A DNA stretch of 64,000 nt, taken from NCBI GenBank assembly GCA_036971475.1, contig JBAIZL010000005.1, positions 238,972,690 to 239,036,689 of the forward strand, read 5' to 3'. The notes under the pieces were generated by a model. It had not been told where the DNA came from. It did no database searches and saw only the letters and a list, made by a program, of their open reading frames with translations. Source of the stretch: Prosapia bicincta (taxonomy: Eukaryota; Arthropoda; Insecta; Hemiptera; Cercopidae). Positions 11,885 through 22,923 of this stretch are shown one piece after another. Positions within the stretch are counted from its first letter, which is position 1; each line of letters opens with the position of its first letter. The position numbers and the translations under genes are program-made.

Positions 11885-12725
11885 TTGTGAAAATTTACTG
11901 AGACAGAACGTTTTCCATCACTATGTGGTGATCTTAAATCAGTGTCTTCTGCTTGGAGATGTTGGGTTAAGCGGTGACTGTTTGAAAGGTAGTAGTATCA
12001 AAGAGTATGTGTGATTTGTATCTTGTTTGTTCCTTTATTATGTTTGTACTTTGTGTATTTGTGTGTCTGTAAATTTCATATTGTTCTAGTGTGTTGAGAT
12101 GTGATCCTTTTTTGATGATGTGTAAGATTTCTAGGTTATGGTAAATGTCTGTGTATTTGTGTCCTGTTTCTTTTGTGTGATTGTAAAATGCTTAGTTGGT
12201 GTTCTGTTTGTATTCCTCGACTCTTTGATTAAAGCTGCGACCTGTTTCCCCAATGTATAATTTATTGCATTTGTAGCAGTTTAGTTTGTATAGGCCTGGT
12301 GCTTGTAGTTTATCTTTGTTGTTGGTGTCGTGTTGTATTTTGCAATGTAAATTGTTATTATTTTTAAACATCTTTAAAGAAAGAGTTGAGGAACACAAAC
12401 AGAGTACCAAGTCAGCATTTTACAATCACATAAAAGAAACAGGAGACAAATAAAAGACATTTACCATAACCTAGAAATCCTACGCATCAACAATAAGGAC
12501 CACATCTCAACACACTAGCACAATATGAAATTTACAGACGCACAAAAACAAAAAGTACAAAAATATTAAAGGAACGATACAAACCACATATACTCTTTGA
12601 TACTATCGGAAACTTGCCTTTAAAACCGTCACCGCTTAACCGAACATCTCGGAGCAGAAGACACTGATGAAGATCACCACATAGTGATCAAAAATGTTCT
12701 GTCTCAGTAAGTTTTCACAAATTTA
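11885..12725. mobile_element. Penelope-like element relic, large inverted pair
   Basis: The minus frame at 12192-12410 contains GLYKLNCYKCNKLYIGETGR, then SFNQRVEEY: the CxxC-KLYIGETGRS block of Penelope-like GIY-YIG endonucleases. The sequence of about 11885-12230 recurs in reverse complement at about 12374-12725, so two copies of the element's 3' part meet head to head over a ~145-bp centre. The plus-strand right arm reads on through the same C-terminal coding region, with stops. Both arms end in ACACTGAT...GATCACCACATAGTGAT...GTTCTGTCTCAG, a hammerhead-like terminal motif. Reverse transcriptase is missing, so both pieces are 5' truncated. Confidence 0.78.
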
Positions 12726-13018
12726 CAAAAATTTAAAGTTCAGATAGTCATTAACTAATGTTAAAGTGATTAATAAGATTCACCAAACGTAACGGACTAC
12801 AAAATTCAAGAGAAAAAAATATAGTTTTACATACTACATAGTTATATCAAAATATAAGTACAAAGTATCTAGTTAGGATGCGTTTGTTTAAAGAAAATAA
12901 GAAATTAAATTTCCTACTAACCGATTTCTGAACTGAAGAAGTGGCGTCATTAATCTTGGGTCTTCCCCAAATAAAGAATTAAAATCCATGTCTTATAACA
13001 TCTGTTTATATTATTAAA

Positions 13019-13089
<71 letters not shown>

Positions 13090-13090
13090 A
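13019..13090. repeat. (TA)n then (TG)n microsatellite
   Basis: A pure TA run of almost 60 bases followed by a short TG run. Seen directly. Confidence 0.95.
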
Positions 13091-13460
13091 TATTATAAAT
13101 CTATTGTTATTATTACTATCTATTATTATTATTATAACTTTATATTATTAATCAAATACTTTGTAGCTCTAATGCAATTGAAAGGCATATACATAAACTA
13201 TGTAATCCATTCCTAACAACGGGGTATTCTAGAAGAAATCATGGAAAGGCAGAAAGAGACAAAGGTTTTAGGAAGATACGATTGCAAAGTGAACAGACGT
13301 TATAATTACTAACATCGAAAACTGTTGAAATGAAGTTTTTTTCAACTGAAGGAAAAACACTAAATTCGAAGTTTTCACAATCGATAACTGCCAAAAATAT
13401 ACACACCTTACTAAAAGATTGGAATGTTTTAAAAATGGGGGTTTGTCGAAACGCGTTAAC

Positions 13461-13724
13461 TTAGTAACAAAAGGAAGAACTCCTTATTTGCATTTTATCA
13501 ACAGATGAACAATATCTACTTGTTATCACTATAGACGATGATGATAACTCAAGCGTCAGTTTAGTTGTATGTTCGAAATAAACTCGTTCCCTGGGTATCT
13601 CATTGGTGACCTTGTGGCGAGTGCAATAGAGCGTTTCAGCAACGTGTCTAGGGTTTGATCGCGCGCGGCTCGACCTTGAAACTCTTGCAACAATCTGGCA
13701 ATCAAGACATGATACGAGTTTCAT
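13461..13724 (-). other. coding-like minus-strand open frame, unassigned
   Basis: An 87-codon frame with a GC- and CpG-rich middle (about 13560-13690, including GCGCGCG) in an AT-rich setting. The peptide has a basic stretch (VARVSRSSRARSNPRHVAET). I see no family motif and no convincing splice sites. It could be a decayed element, a 5' exon or chance. It lies in an intron of the proposed minus-strand gene and would not obviously fit its phase. Confidence 0.2.
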
Positions 13725-14876
13725 TTATTCGGTTTACTGTAACAGATGTTCCTGTCACCTCTTCCCTCTCCTAAACCTATTTACTACTTATTACAAATGT
13801 ATCCCCAATCAGTAGTTTCACAACTTTCCCTAACAATTACACATCACGCTATAACAGCCTAGTTCCGGCGTACTTCGTAATACTGAATAATCGATTAGAG
13901 TTTATTTTAATTTTAATCAACAATGTTGACTATATTTTAGTCAACAATTTCGATTTAGTTTACGTTTTTAACATTTCTTGCTAACATAAACAAAATAAGT
14001 CACAGTTACGAACAAAGAAGGTATAATGTATTGAATCATATGGTCATTACAATACGCATAAAACTAGTTTACATTATCTTAACAGTTCGTAAGTTTATGA
14101 AAGTAAACTGGATGTTTTAAAATAATGTGTGTTTGGACTCTTAAATTCTAGCTTGTCACCGTGCCCAGTAAAAATTTATTTTCTCGAACTATTACGCTAT
14201 CACCACTACGCTATCAACAATTCATTTCATTTTAAGACGGAAGAGAATTTTTTGAAGTATTAATGTAAATAAGTGAAATATAATTTTAACGCTATAATTA
14301 GATTCAAGCTGGAAAATTAGTAAATTAAGTTTCTCCTTGCTTCAAAACCATTCTGGGCGCAAAGAGTATTCAATGACAACTAAATTCAAGTATGTGTAAG
14401 GGTGATACTTCTTAGCTGGTCAGCCTAAAACTCTACCAAAAGTTCATCCTGTCACAACAAAGCCTATAGAGACTACATTTAGGCGCTCCTCCGAAATTTT
14501 ACTTCCACACTGAAGTCTCTTGTGGCCATGTATAAGCATTATACCATCTGTTATACCTCATCTATTATATACTATGTATACCTCAGTTATCCCATCTGAT
14601 GTTAATGTAAACTAGTTCTATACAAAAATATCTTGAAATTATAGTTTTTAAATTTCCTCACAAGACTTTAACCATTATTTTATTTTTACAATTAAATATT
14701 AAATATTTGTTTTTACAAAACTGAAAATATTTTTATTTTATTTATAAAAATTTTGGAACACTTCTTAGGTGAGTTTCATCCCCAAAGCCCCTCTTCGCGA
14801 CGCCTCTAAAGAGAGGTATATATAGGCTACCCGAAATAGGTAAGAAAATATCTCCAATACTCTATTGAAAAGAAAT
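13725..14876. other. non-coding stretch
   Basis: Nothing recognised beyond AT-rich sequence. The last ~100 bases grade into the 140-bp array with degenerate units. Confidence 0.5.
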
Positions 14877-16330
14877 ATTAGAAGAGCTAAGAGACAAGGA
14901 ATGGTAAAATTCCACTAGACAGATAAATAAGAATAGATAAGAGACGAGGAACGGCCCAAATACCCTAATTATTAGAACGCTAAAAGACAAGGGGTAGTAA
15001 AACTCCAATAATCAAATGTATCAAAAGGACTAAGAGATGAGGACGGTACAAATACCCTAAGCAGAATCATCTGAAGGGCCCCGAGTCAAGGAAAGGCCCA
15101 AAAACTAAGCAGTCAAATTATAAAGGGAAAGAATGATCTATAACATTACGAAACCCTATCAAAAGGACTGAGAGATGAGGAATGGTGCAAATACCCTAAG
15201 CAGAAGTATCTGAAGGGCCCTGAGTCAAGGAAAGGCCCAAAACACTAAGCAGTCATATTATAAAGGGAAAGAATGGTCTAAGACACTAAGAAGTCATATT
15301 AAAGGGACTGAGGGACAAGAAACGGTTCAAATACCCTAAGCAGAAGTATCTGAAGGGCCCCGAGTCAAGGAAAGGCCCAAAACACTAAGCAGTCATATTA
15401 TAAAGGGAAAGAATGGTCTAAAACACTAAGAAGTCATATTAAAAGGACTGAGGGACAAGAAACGGTGCAAATACCCTAAGCAGAAGTATCTGAAGGGCCC
15501 CGAGTCAAGGAAAGGCCCAAAACACTAAGCAGTCATATTATAAAGGGAAAGAATGGTCTAAGACTCTAAGAAGTCATATTAAAGGGACTGAGGGACAAGA
15601 AACGGTTCAAATACCCTAAGCAGAAGTATCTGAAGGGCCCCGAGTCAAGGAAAGGCCCAAAACACTAAGCAGTCATATTATAAAGGGAAAGAATGGTCTA
15701 AAACACTAAGAAGTCATATTAAAAGGACTGAGGGACAAGAAACGGTGCAAATACCCTAAGCAGAAGTATCTGAAGGGCCCCGAGTCAAGGAAAGGCCCAA
15801 AACACTAAGCAGTCATATTATAAAGGGAAAGAATGGTCTAAGACTCTAAGAAGTCATATTAAAGGGACTGAGGGACAAGAAACGGTTCAAATACCCTAAG
15901 CAGAAGTATCTGAAGGGCCCCGAGTCAAGGAAAGGCCCAAAACACTAAGCAGTCATATTATAAAGGGAAAGAATGGTCTAAAACACTAAGAAGTCTTATT
16001 AAAAGGACTGAGGGACAAGAAACGGTGCAAATACCCTAAGCAGAAGTATCTGAAGGGCCCCGAGTCAAGGAAAGGCCCAAAACACTAAGCAGTCATATTA
16101 TAAAGGGAAAGAATGGTCTAAAACACTAAGAAGTCATATTAAAAGGACTGAGGGACAAGAAACGGTGCAAATACCCTACGCAGAAGTATCTGAAGGGCCC
16201 CGAGTCAAGGAAAGGCCAAAAACTCTAAGAAGTCATATTATAAAGGGAAAAATGGTCTAAAACACTAAAAAGCAATATCAAAAAAACTGAGGGACGAGGA
16301 ACGGTGTAAATACACTAAGCATCTGAAGGG
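14877..16330. repeat. 140-bp tandem array with 280-bp higher-order unit
   Basis: The marker AAATACCCTAAGCAGAAG recurs at 15189, 15329, 15469, 15609, 15749, 15889, 16029 and 16169, a 140-bp spacing. Neighbouring units alternate between two types: AACGGTTC with AAAGGGACTG, and AACGGTGC with AAAAGGACTG. The true period through most of the core is therefore 280 bp. Each unit holds an internal duplication (ACACTAAG-AGTCATATTA twice). Units at both edges (14877-15050 and after 16230) are progressively degenerate, as expected where unequal exchange homogenises the centre. No coding capacity. Confidence 0.92.
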
Positions 16331-16449
16331 CCAAGAGGCAAAATAGGCTATAATCTGTATAAATTGCATAAGTAACAGAAGAGCTATATGACAAAGATAA
16401 TGTATCAAATACACTAAACAGGCCTACCAGAAGGACGAAGAGATACACT

Positions 16450-17395
16450 TTAGGCAAATTTGCTAAATTAAGCCAGTATGATCACATGGATGACAAAACG
16501 AGAAGCAGAAGCGCGTAATTTTACAAAAAATCGAATTTGCAGTGAAAGATATACAAGTCTTGATTCCATTGCATTGTACGGATTGCTGTTACATGCGTAT
16601 CGTGTCCTCTTAAAATAACATCCACTTTACATAACTCGGAAAAACATTCAGATGTCGAGAGAATCCAGTCTTAAAGGCCTTGGCCTAAATTTAGTCGTTC
16701 ATCCCCTTTATATTTTATTCCCAAAATAAAGTCGGGCTCGTCTTTTCTAAACGCACGCGAGAATTATTTTCAGTACCCTTGAGTCGTATTTATAGAGGGG
16801 CCACATGGCCATAATATTAAGATAGCCGACATTCCTTAGCACAGAAAATTACTACCGCCGCACTCCATATAATTCTTATGCAACTTTACCTATATGCCGA
16901 CGCATATAAAGGCGGTATAAATCTTTTGAAAATTATGTCATCAAGGAATAAAGCGAAAAGCATATTTAAAATAAGGTTATTTCGTTGTTATAAAACTGAC
17001 TTTATTGTTGAGTTTAAACGTTCCTAACTTATCGGAAATAATAAGTAAAGCCTCTGTATACACGCAAGCTGTGCTTTTCCATTAGATCTCAATACCGTAC
17101 TCCTGCCTTAGTCGTTCCAACACTCCACATCGCTATTTCCAAAGGAGAGGGCTGGCTGATGGAAGATTAGGCTGCCTGAATGGTGATGGAATTAGGCGGA
17201 TTTCAAGCTATGTTGAAAAGTGAGAGACAGAATAGGCCCCTAACCCTGGCTCACCTAACCACACGTCAAATCTTGCTGGGCTCAGCATTTCAGAATACGC
17301 AATGCAATTAATCTGAAAAGGTTCAAGAAGCTTCGGAAGAGGAAAACAGATGCCAACAACTCCGGATTAAGGCGTCCTCAAAAACCCCCAAGGCC
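16450..17395. other. non-coding stretch
   Basis: Moderately GC-rich patches occur (for example 16730-16880 and 17100-17400) but no open frame or recognised element was found. Confidence 0.45.
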
Positions 17396-17439
17396 TGTTG
17401 GCATTACTCTTTTATGTCTTGTACAAGGGTATGTCTATT

Positions 17440-18065
17440 TTCAAGCTCATGTGTATCTATACTATCATGGTCTCAATTGATCGAGATGCAATGATCAATG
17501 GTCTACTAGTCTCTAATAGTCGAGATTTCATGATCCAAGGTCCATGTTCTGTAATTGTCTGGACGTCAATGTCCATGGTCTCTAATGGTAGAGATGCAAT
17601 GTCAATGGTTTCTAATGGTCGAGATGCCATGGACTCACGGTCTCTAATGTTCGGAATGCCAAGGCACATGTCTCTAATGGTCGGGATGCCATGATTTATG
17701 TCTCCAATGTTATAGATGCCTCATGGTCTCTAATGAACGAGATTAAAAGGTTCATCATCTCTTATGGTCGAGGAGCAATGATCAATGTCCATGGCCTCTA
17801 TGGTCGAGATGCCATGATCCAAAATCTACTGGTCTTTAATTGTCGGGATCCCAGGGTTCAAGGTATCAAATGGTCGAGATGTCCCAATTCATGGCCTCTA
17901 ATGATCGCGGTGCCATGATTCACAGTCTCTAATTGTCAAGGCGCCAAGACCTATGGTCTCCAATGGTAGAGATCCCTCATGGTCTCTAATGGACGAGATT
18001 AAAAGGTCCATGGTCTCTAATGGACGAGAAGTAAAGGTTCATGGTCTCTAATGGTCGAGATGTCA
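17440..18065. repeat. degenerate ~25-bp minisatellite (TCTCTAATGGTCGAGATGCC)
   Basis: The motif TCTCTAATGGTCGAGATG with CCATGG variants recurs more than 20 times at irregular 24-50 bp spacing. Open frames across it (17398-17694 plus, 17457-17669 minus) are by-products of the repeat (SNGRDAM-type). Unit divergence is high, suggesting an old or inactive array. Confidence 0.8.
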
Positions 18066-18986
18066 AAGACAAGCGTTAGATAACATAAAGTGAGTACACG
18101 GGCTTGCAGAGATACATTTCACGTTAAACAGGTTCCGCAATATTTTAGTTTACGACAAACTTTTGTGTGAGTGCTTCAGGAGATCAGACTTTACTATTAT
18201 CGCAAGTGAGGAAGGGGATAATGAAAACAACTCGAGAAAAGATAAAGCGGTTATAGATCCACCGTAGGACACGTCGGACTCGCTACGCCTGACCTAGTTC
18301 ACTGAATTGCTCCGTAATTGCCTACGGCTAAGCGTAGGCGTGGGCCGCTCAGCACAACGCATGCAAACACAGCGCCAAATAAGGCAGATAATTACCGCAC
18401 ACCCAAGGCTGCAAGTTTCCCATGACACAGTAACGGCACCAGTTTTATATAAATCAAAGATTGTCAGCTCCTCTCGCCGATCTGTGCGCACAGATCGAGT
18501 ATATCTTGTGCTATATACTAAGAAGGGCGAGCACAACTGTAAAGATCAGGACTGTCGCGCCACAAGTTACAAACAATTGTATAATATCATAACCTTAATG
18601 ATTTTACAGATATTGTTACATTCTCTCTTCAGTCATTAAAGAGAACACATCTTTAATGCGCTTTGGGGTATTGTTAATGCATTTATTGAGACGACTACCA
18701 CCGTCGTCTCTATTCTATTGAGGGAGAACAACAGTACTTCACAACAGAATGGAATTGAGATTCATAATTTCTTCCAATTTCCTTTCAAATAAGTGAGTAA
18801 AACATGAAATTTTTTTTTGTAAATATAATTATTTCGTTGCCAGGAGAGGTTTATGATCGTACTTTAATCCTACGAGTTAACTCCCTTTTTCAAGTTTAAG
18901 AGGCTTATTTGTCTTGAAAACTATTCATCAGTTGCTAAGCAGAATGGTTTTAGAAATCTCCCATTACCTGTATTTCTTGTAGTTAG
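18066..18986. other. non-coding stretch with strong palindromes
   Basis: It contains a perfect 20-bp palindrome (18478-18497) and a small hairpin CCTACG-GCTAAG-CGTAGG (18321-18338). The 110-codon plus frame at 18307-18639 overlaps both. It has no recognised motif and is open on the opposite strand too, so I do not call it a gene. Confidence 0.45.
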
Positions 18987-19017
18987 TTAAACAGTCAAAT
19001 AGGATGTTTCAGTTGAT

Positions 19018-19042
19018 TGAGGGAGGGAGGGAGGGAGGGAGA

Positions 19043-19094
<52 letters not shown>

Positions 19095-19750
19095 AAGGCA
19101 GAGAGACCGCAGACTCGAGACAGATGGAGAGACAAGAAGACTGAGGCAGAGTGACCGCAGACTAAGACAGATGGAGAAACAAGCAGACTGAGACAGATGG
19201 AGACACACGCAGACTGAGGCAGAGAGACCACAGATTGAGACAGAGAGACCACAGACTGAGACAGATGGAGAGACAAGCAGACTGAGACAGATGGAGACAC
19301 ACGCAGACTGAGGCAGAGAGACCACAGATTGAGACAGAGAGACCACAAACTGTGGCAGATGGAGAGACAAGCAGACTGAGACAGATGGAGACACACGCAG
19401 ACTGAGGCAGAGAAACCACAGACTGAGACAGATGGAGAGACAAGCAGACTGAGGCAGAGAGACCACAGACTGAGACAGATGGAGAGACAAGCAGACTGAG
19501 ACAGATGGAGACACACACAGACTGAGGCAGAGAGACCACAGACTGAGACAGATGGAGAGACAAGCAGACTGAGGCAGAGAGACCACAGACTGAGACAGAT
19601 GGAGAGACAAGCAGACTGAGGCAGAGAGACCACAGACTGAGACAAATGGAGAGACTAGCAGACTAAGACAGATGGAGACACACGCAGACTGAGGCAGAGA
19701 TACCACAGACTGAGACAGATGTAGAGATAAACAGGCTGAGGTAGACAGAG
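19018..19750. repeat. GGGA/GA microsatellite joined to a 47-bp minisatellite
   Basis: (GGGA)n at about 19018-19041 runs into (GA)n to about 19090, then into units built from AGACTGAGACAGATGGAGAG plus ACAAGC and AGACTGAGGCAGAGAGACCAC, together about 47 bp. The purine-rich strand lacks stops on its complement, so three overlapping long minus-strand frames (up to 257 codons of SVVSLPQSACLSICLSL) arise. These are repeat artefacts, not proteins. Confidence 0.92.
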
Positions 19751-20722
19751 GGACCCTCATTCAGAATCTAATTAGTGTAAAACAATTGTAACATCGTCAT
19801 GTAATCAGTGTGAACGATTGAACTAAAATACAAATTATGTGTGTCTATCGTTGAATTATTCCAATATTAAATTTATTGGATAACAACTAAACCACAGCCA
19901 ACTATTACATCTTCTTAACTACATTTACCTTTACCTATACATTCAATTTATATAATTGACAATATGTTACACTCTTCATCCGAGGCCACGTACAAAGCAC
20001 AATTACGGTACACAGTATATATAATTTTATATTTTTCTGATACCGGGGCAACAACTATCTTACAGACTGAGTTAAGTGGCATTAAGGGCTCAAAAATAAG
20101 TGGTAGCTGGTAGTCTTTATTGTAGAAGACCCTAGGATATTTTATACAAAACAGTTTGTGGATTGTCGCGAGTAAACATAATGAAGGGGGCGACTCATGC
20201 AAAATAACCGATAGCTGCTTCTTTTTACGGTAAAAAGGTTAGTTGGACCCACACGCAAAAAGTAGTAAAGTTTGTCAAAGATAGGCGGATACGAGAAGGA
20301 AATGGGAAAGAAAAATAATATTTTGCTTTGCATCCAGGTTAAAAACGTGGATCTCTTGAGGTACAAGCATTGCTACTATTATGGAAAAGATGATTTCCAT
20401 TAAGTTAACCTCGCCTTTATCAAGATCGTTAAGGCTAAGACATTGCTATTCGTAGTTTGCTAGGGTGCAAGTTGAGAATGTCTAACTATCGCAAATGTGT
20501 TGGTTAGTTTGAAAACAATATTTATAGTTACATTTTACACCACAAACATTAGCTATGGAATACCTTTAAACGTCTAATTAAATAAAATAACTAAAAAAAC
20601 CTACGAATCACAGTTTTAGGCCATATTGTACAACCTGCTGCAACAGGTTGGATTTTTATATAGAACAAGAACATCCAACGTCAGCTGCTTTCTGTAAATG
20701 AATAAACTATAGTTATGTGTAC
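19751..20722. other. probable intron, no gene seen
   Basis: Two overlapping minus-strand open frames (19948-20202, 20142-20366) show no family signal. This interval directly follows the donor of the exon at 20723-20885. Confidence 0.45.
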
Positions 20723-20885
20723 CTGGTGAGAGGTAAAGCTTCTGGACCCTCGTTTTGATGCTGGACATAGAAGAACGTCGTTTCGTCGACACAGGAGCCG
20801 CCAGCAATGAAGTCGTTATGGTACCGCTTACGTCGCTCATGATACGGTCCACGCGACCTTGCGTGATTTCCTCCATCACAAAAAT
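20723..20885 (-). CDS. first coding exon of unrecognised minus-strand gene
   Basis: On the minus strand TTTCTTTATTTGTAAAAGAG-TTAG (AG at 20887-20886) precedes a 163-nt exon ending CTCACCAG before GTACAC (20722-20717). Translation starts at 20879 (ATGATG) and gives 52 codons plus one base: MMEEITQGRVDRIMSDVSG, later STKRRSSMSSIKTRVQKLYL and SP. The exon is GC-richer than its flanks with balanced codon use. The ninth coding base upstream is non-coding leader. It ends in phase 1, matching the start of the exon at 8992-9070. The basic KRRSSMS motif looks like a phosphorylation or localisation site. The family is not recognised. The start is chosen because upstream sequence is intron-like. Confidence 0.7.
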
Positions 20886-21439
20886 CTAACTCTTTTACAA
20901 ATAAAGAAACACTTTCCGTAAAACTGTCCAGTGGAAGATGAAGTTGTATCTTAATGGAACAAAATGAAGTCAGTGAATAGTGTAATTTTTGTCAAACTAT
21001 TATCGGCAGTCATAATATATCGCTAAGAGCTGTATAATTACTTGAGTGTCCATCGATTTGGTATTTATAAGGAAATGCGACTGAAGGTTTCCCTGAGATT
21101 ATTTAAGTACGGAAACCTCCAGCCTTCGAGCGGTTTAATAGGAAGTTTAAATGAAAAATTAAAATATAAGAGAAACATCTTTTAATGTATGAGCAGGTGA
21201 GTGCCACTGAAAAGGAAGAAAGAAGAATTATAACCCCAGTTGATATTTAGCAACAAATTTTGCACAAATTGTGAAAAATCAAAAGATTCAATTACATTTA
21301 GCATCAACATTAAAACAAGTTAACCTTTCATTGTAAATGAATTTCTAACGAGCGTGGTCATCATCTGCATGGCGGAAAGAAGAAGACTACCTGAAGGGAT
21401 TAGGGAACAGATACGAAGGGAAAGTCAGGAGTAAGAGGA
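20886..21439. other. probable intron, no gene seen
   Basis: AT-rich, with no open frame of note. It lies between the acceptor of the start-codon exon and the ~46-bp array. Confidence 0.5.
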
Positions 21440-22412
21440 ATTTGGGGAGAGAAGTGTTATGGTTGTAAACACACGCCACCTAAGGAATCAGGGGAGAAGT
21501 GTTATAGTTGCAAACACACACCACCTAAGGAGAATCTGGGGAGAAGTGTTATGGTTGCAAACACACACCGCCTAAGGAATCTGAGGAAAAGTGTCATGGT
21601 TGCAAACACACACCACCTAAAATCTGGGGGAGAAGTATTATGGTTGCAAACACACACCACCTACGGAATCTGGAGAGAAGTGTTATAGTTGCAAACACAC
21701 ACCACCTAAGGAGAATCTGGGGAGAAGTGTTATAGTTGCAAACACACACCGCCTAAGGAATCTGAGGAGAAGTGTTAGGGTTGCAAACACACACCGCCTA
21801 AGGATAATCTGGATAGAAGTGTTATAGTTGCAAACACACACCGCCTAAGGAATCTGAAGAGAAGTGTTATGGTTGCAAACACACACCACCTAAGGAGAAT
21901 CTGGGGAGAAGTGTTATAGTTGCAAACACACACCGCCTAAGGAATCTGAAGAGAAGTGTTATGGTTGCAAACACACACCGCCTAAAATCTGGGGGAGAAG
22001 TATTAAGGTTGCAAACACACACCACCTACGGAATCTGGAGAGAAGTGTTATGATTGCAAACACACCACCTAAAATCTGGGAAGAAGTGTTATGGTTGCAA
22101 ACACACACCACCTACGGAATCTGGAGAGAAGTGTTATAGTTGCAAACACACACCACCTAAGGAGAATCTGGGGAGAAGTGTTATAGTTGCAAACACACAC
22201 CGCCTAAGGAATCTGAGAAGTGTTATGGTTGCAAACACACACCACCTAAGGAGAATCTGGGTAGAAGTGTTATAGTTGCAAACACACACCGCCTAAGGAA
22301 TCTGAGGAGAAGTGTTATGGTTGCAAACACACACCACCTAAAATCTGGGGGAGAAGTATTAAGGTTGCAAACACACGCCACCTAAGTAATCTGGGGAGAT
22401 GTGTTATGGACA
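21440..22412. repeat. ~46-bp minisatellite (GTTGCAAACACACACCACCT)
   Basis: About 20 units of AGAAGTGTTATGGTTGCAAA-CACACACCACCTAAGGAATCTGGGG. Lengths vary between about 42 and 48 bp because GGA-GAA and ACAC segments expand or contract. Two unit types (GGAATCTGAGG and GGAGAATCTGGGG) are interspersed. Frames through it are artefacts. Confidence 0.92.
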
Positions 22413-22923
22413 ACCGTATGTCATGGTTTACTTGGGTTGAGTAAACAGGATCGGGGACTGAGATTCGAAACAGCAACTGCCAACCGGACAATGTAGACAC
22501 CCATAAGAATGCACGGCGCAACCAATTAGCTGAAGAAACCTGTCTCCGGGAGTCGGCCAGTCTTTATTTGTCCTCTTGCTCAGTTTTTTTACGTACGAAT
22601 ACGTGCAGAGAAAATGAAATTAACTGTTTATTTCAAATTAAATGTAAACAATATGGAAACCAATTACATATAAAAACTGGGTCGTTCCTGCAAATTGTCC
22701 GTAACCAGAATAAAGTTATAAATCGCCAAGTTGGAACTCAATCAGTTGCTTAGAATATAGAGGCCATTTTACAAATCTATAGCCAAATACAAGAATTAAT
22801 TGTACTTATAATTAAAAATGAACTATCGAACAAAAGTAGAAAACGTTAAAAAAGCAGAATTGTACGGATGAATAGCTTATACAATTTAATGGATGATAGC
22901 GTAAAATGGCCGCTAACAATACT
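22413..22923. other. spacer between two arrays, no gene seen
   Basis: About 510 bp of ordinary sequence, GC-richer at 22440-22560 (GGATCGGGGACTGAG, GTCTCCGGGAGTCGGCC). A plus-strand open frame at 22568-22753 has no recognised motif. Confidence 0.4.

Noticed and set aside
18307..18639. 110-codon plus-strand open frame
   Set aside because: No motif, contains palindromes, and the opposite strand is open too; no splice or start context to favour a gene.
18987..19760. Long minus-strand open frames (up to 257 codons, Ser/Leu/Cys-rich)
   Set aside because: They are translations of the GA/47-bp minisatellite and are open in several frames at once; the protein-like look comes from the repeat.
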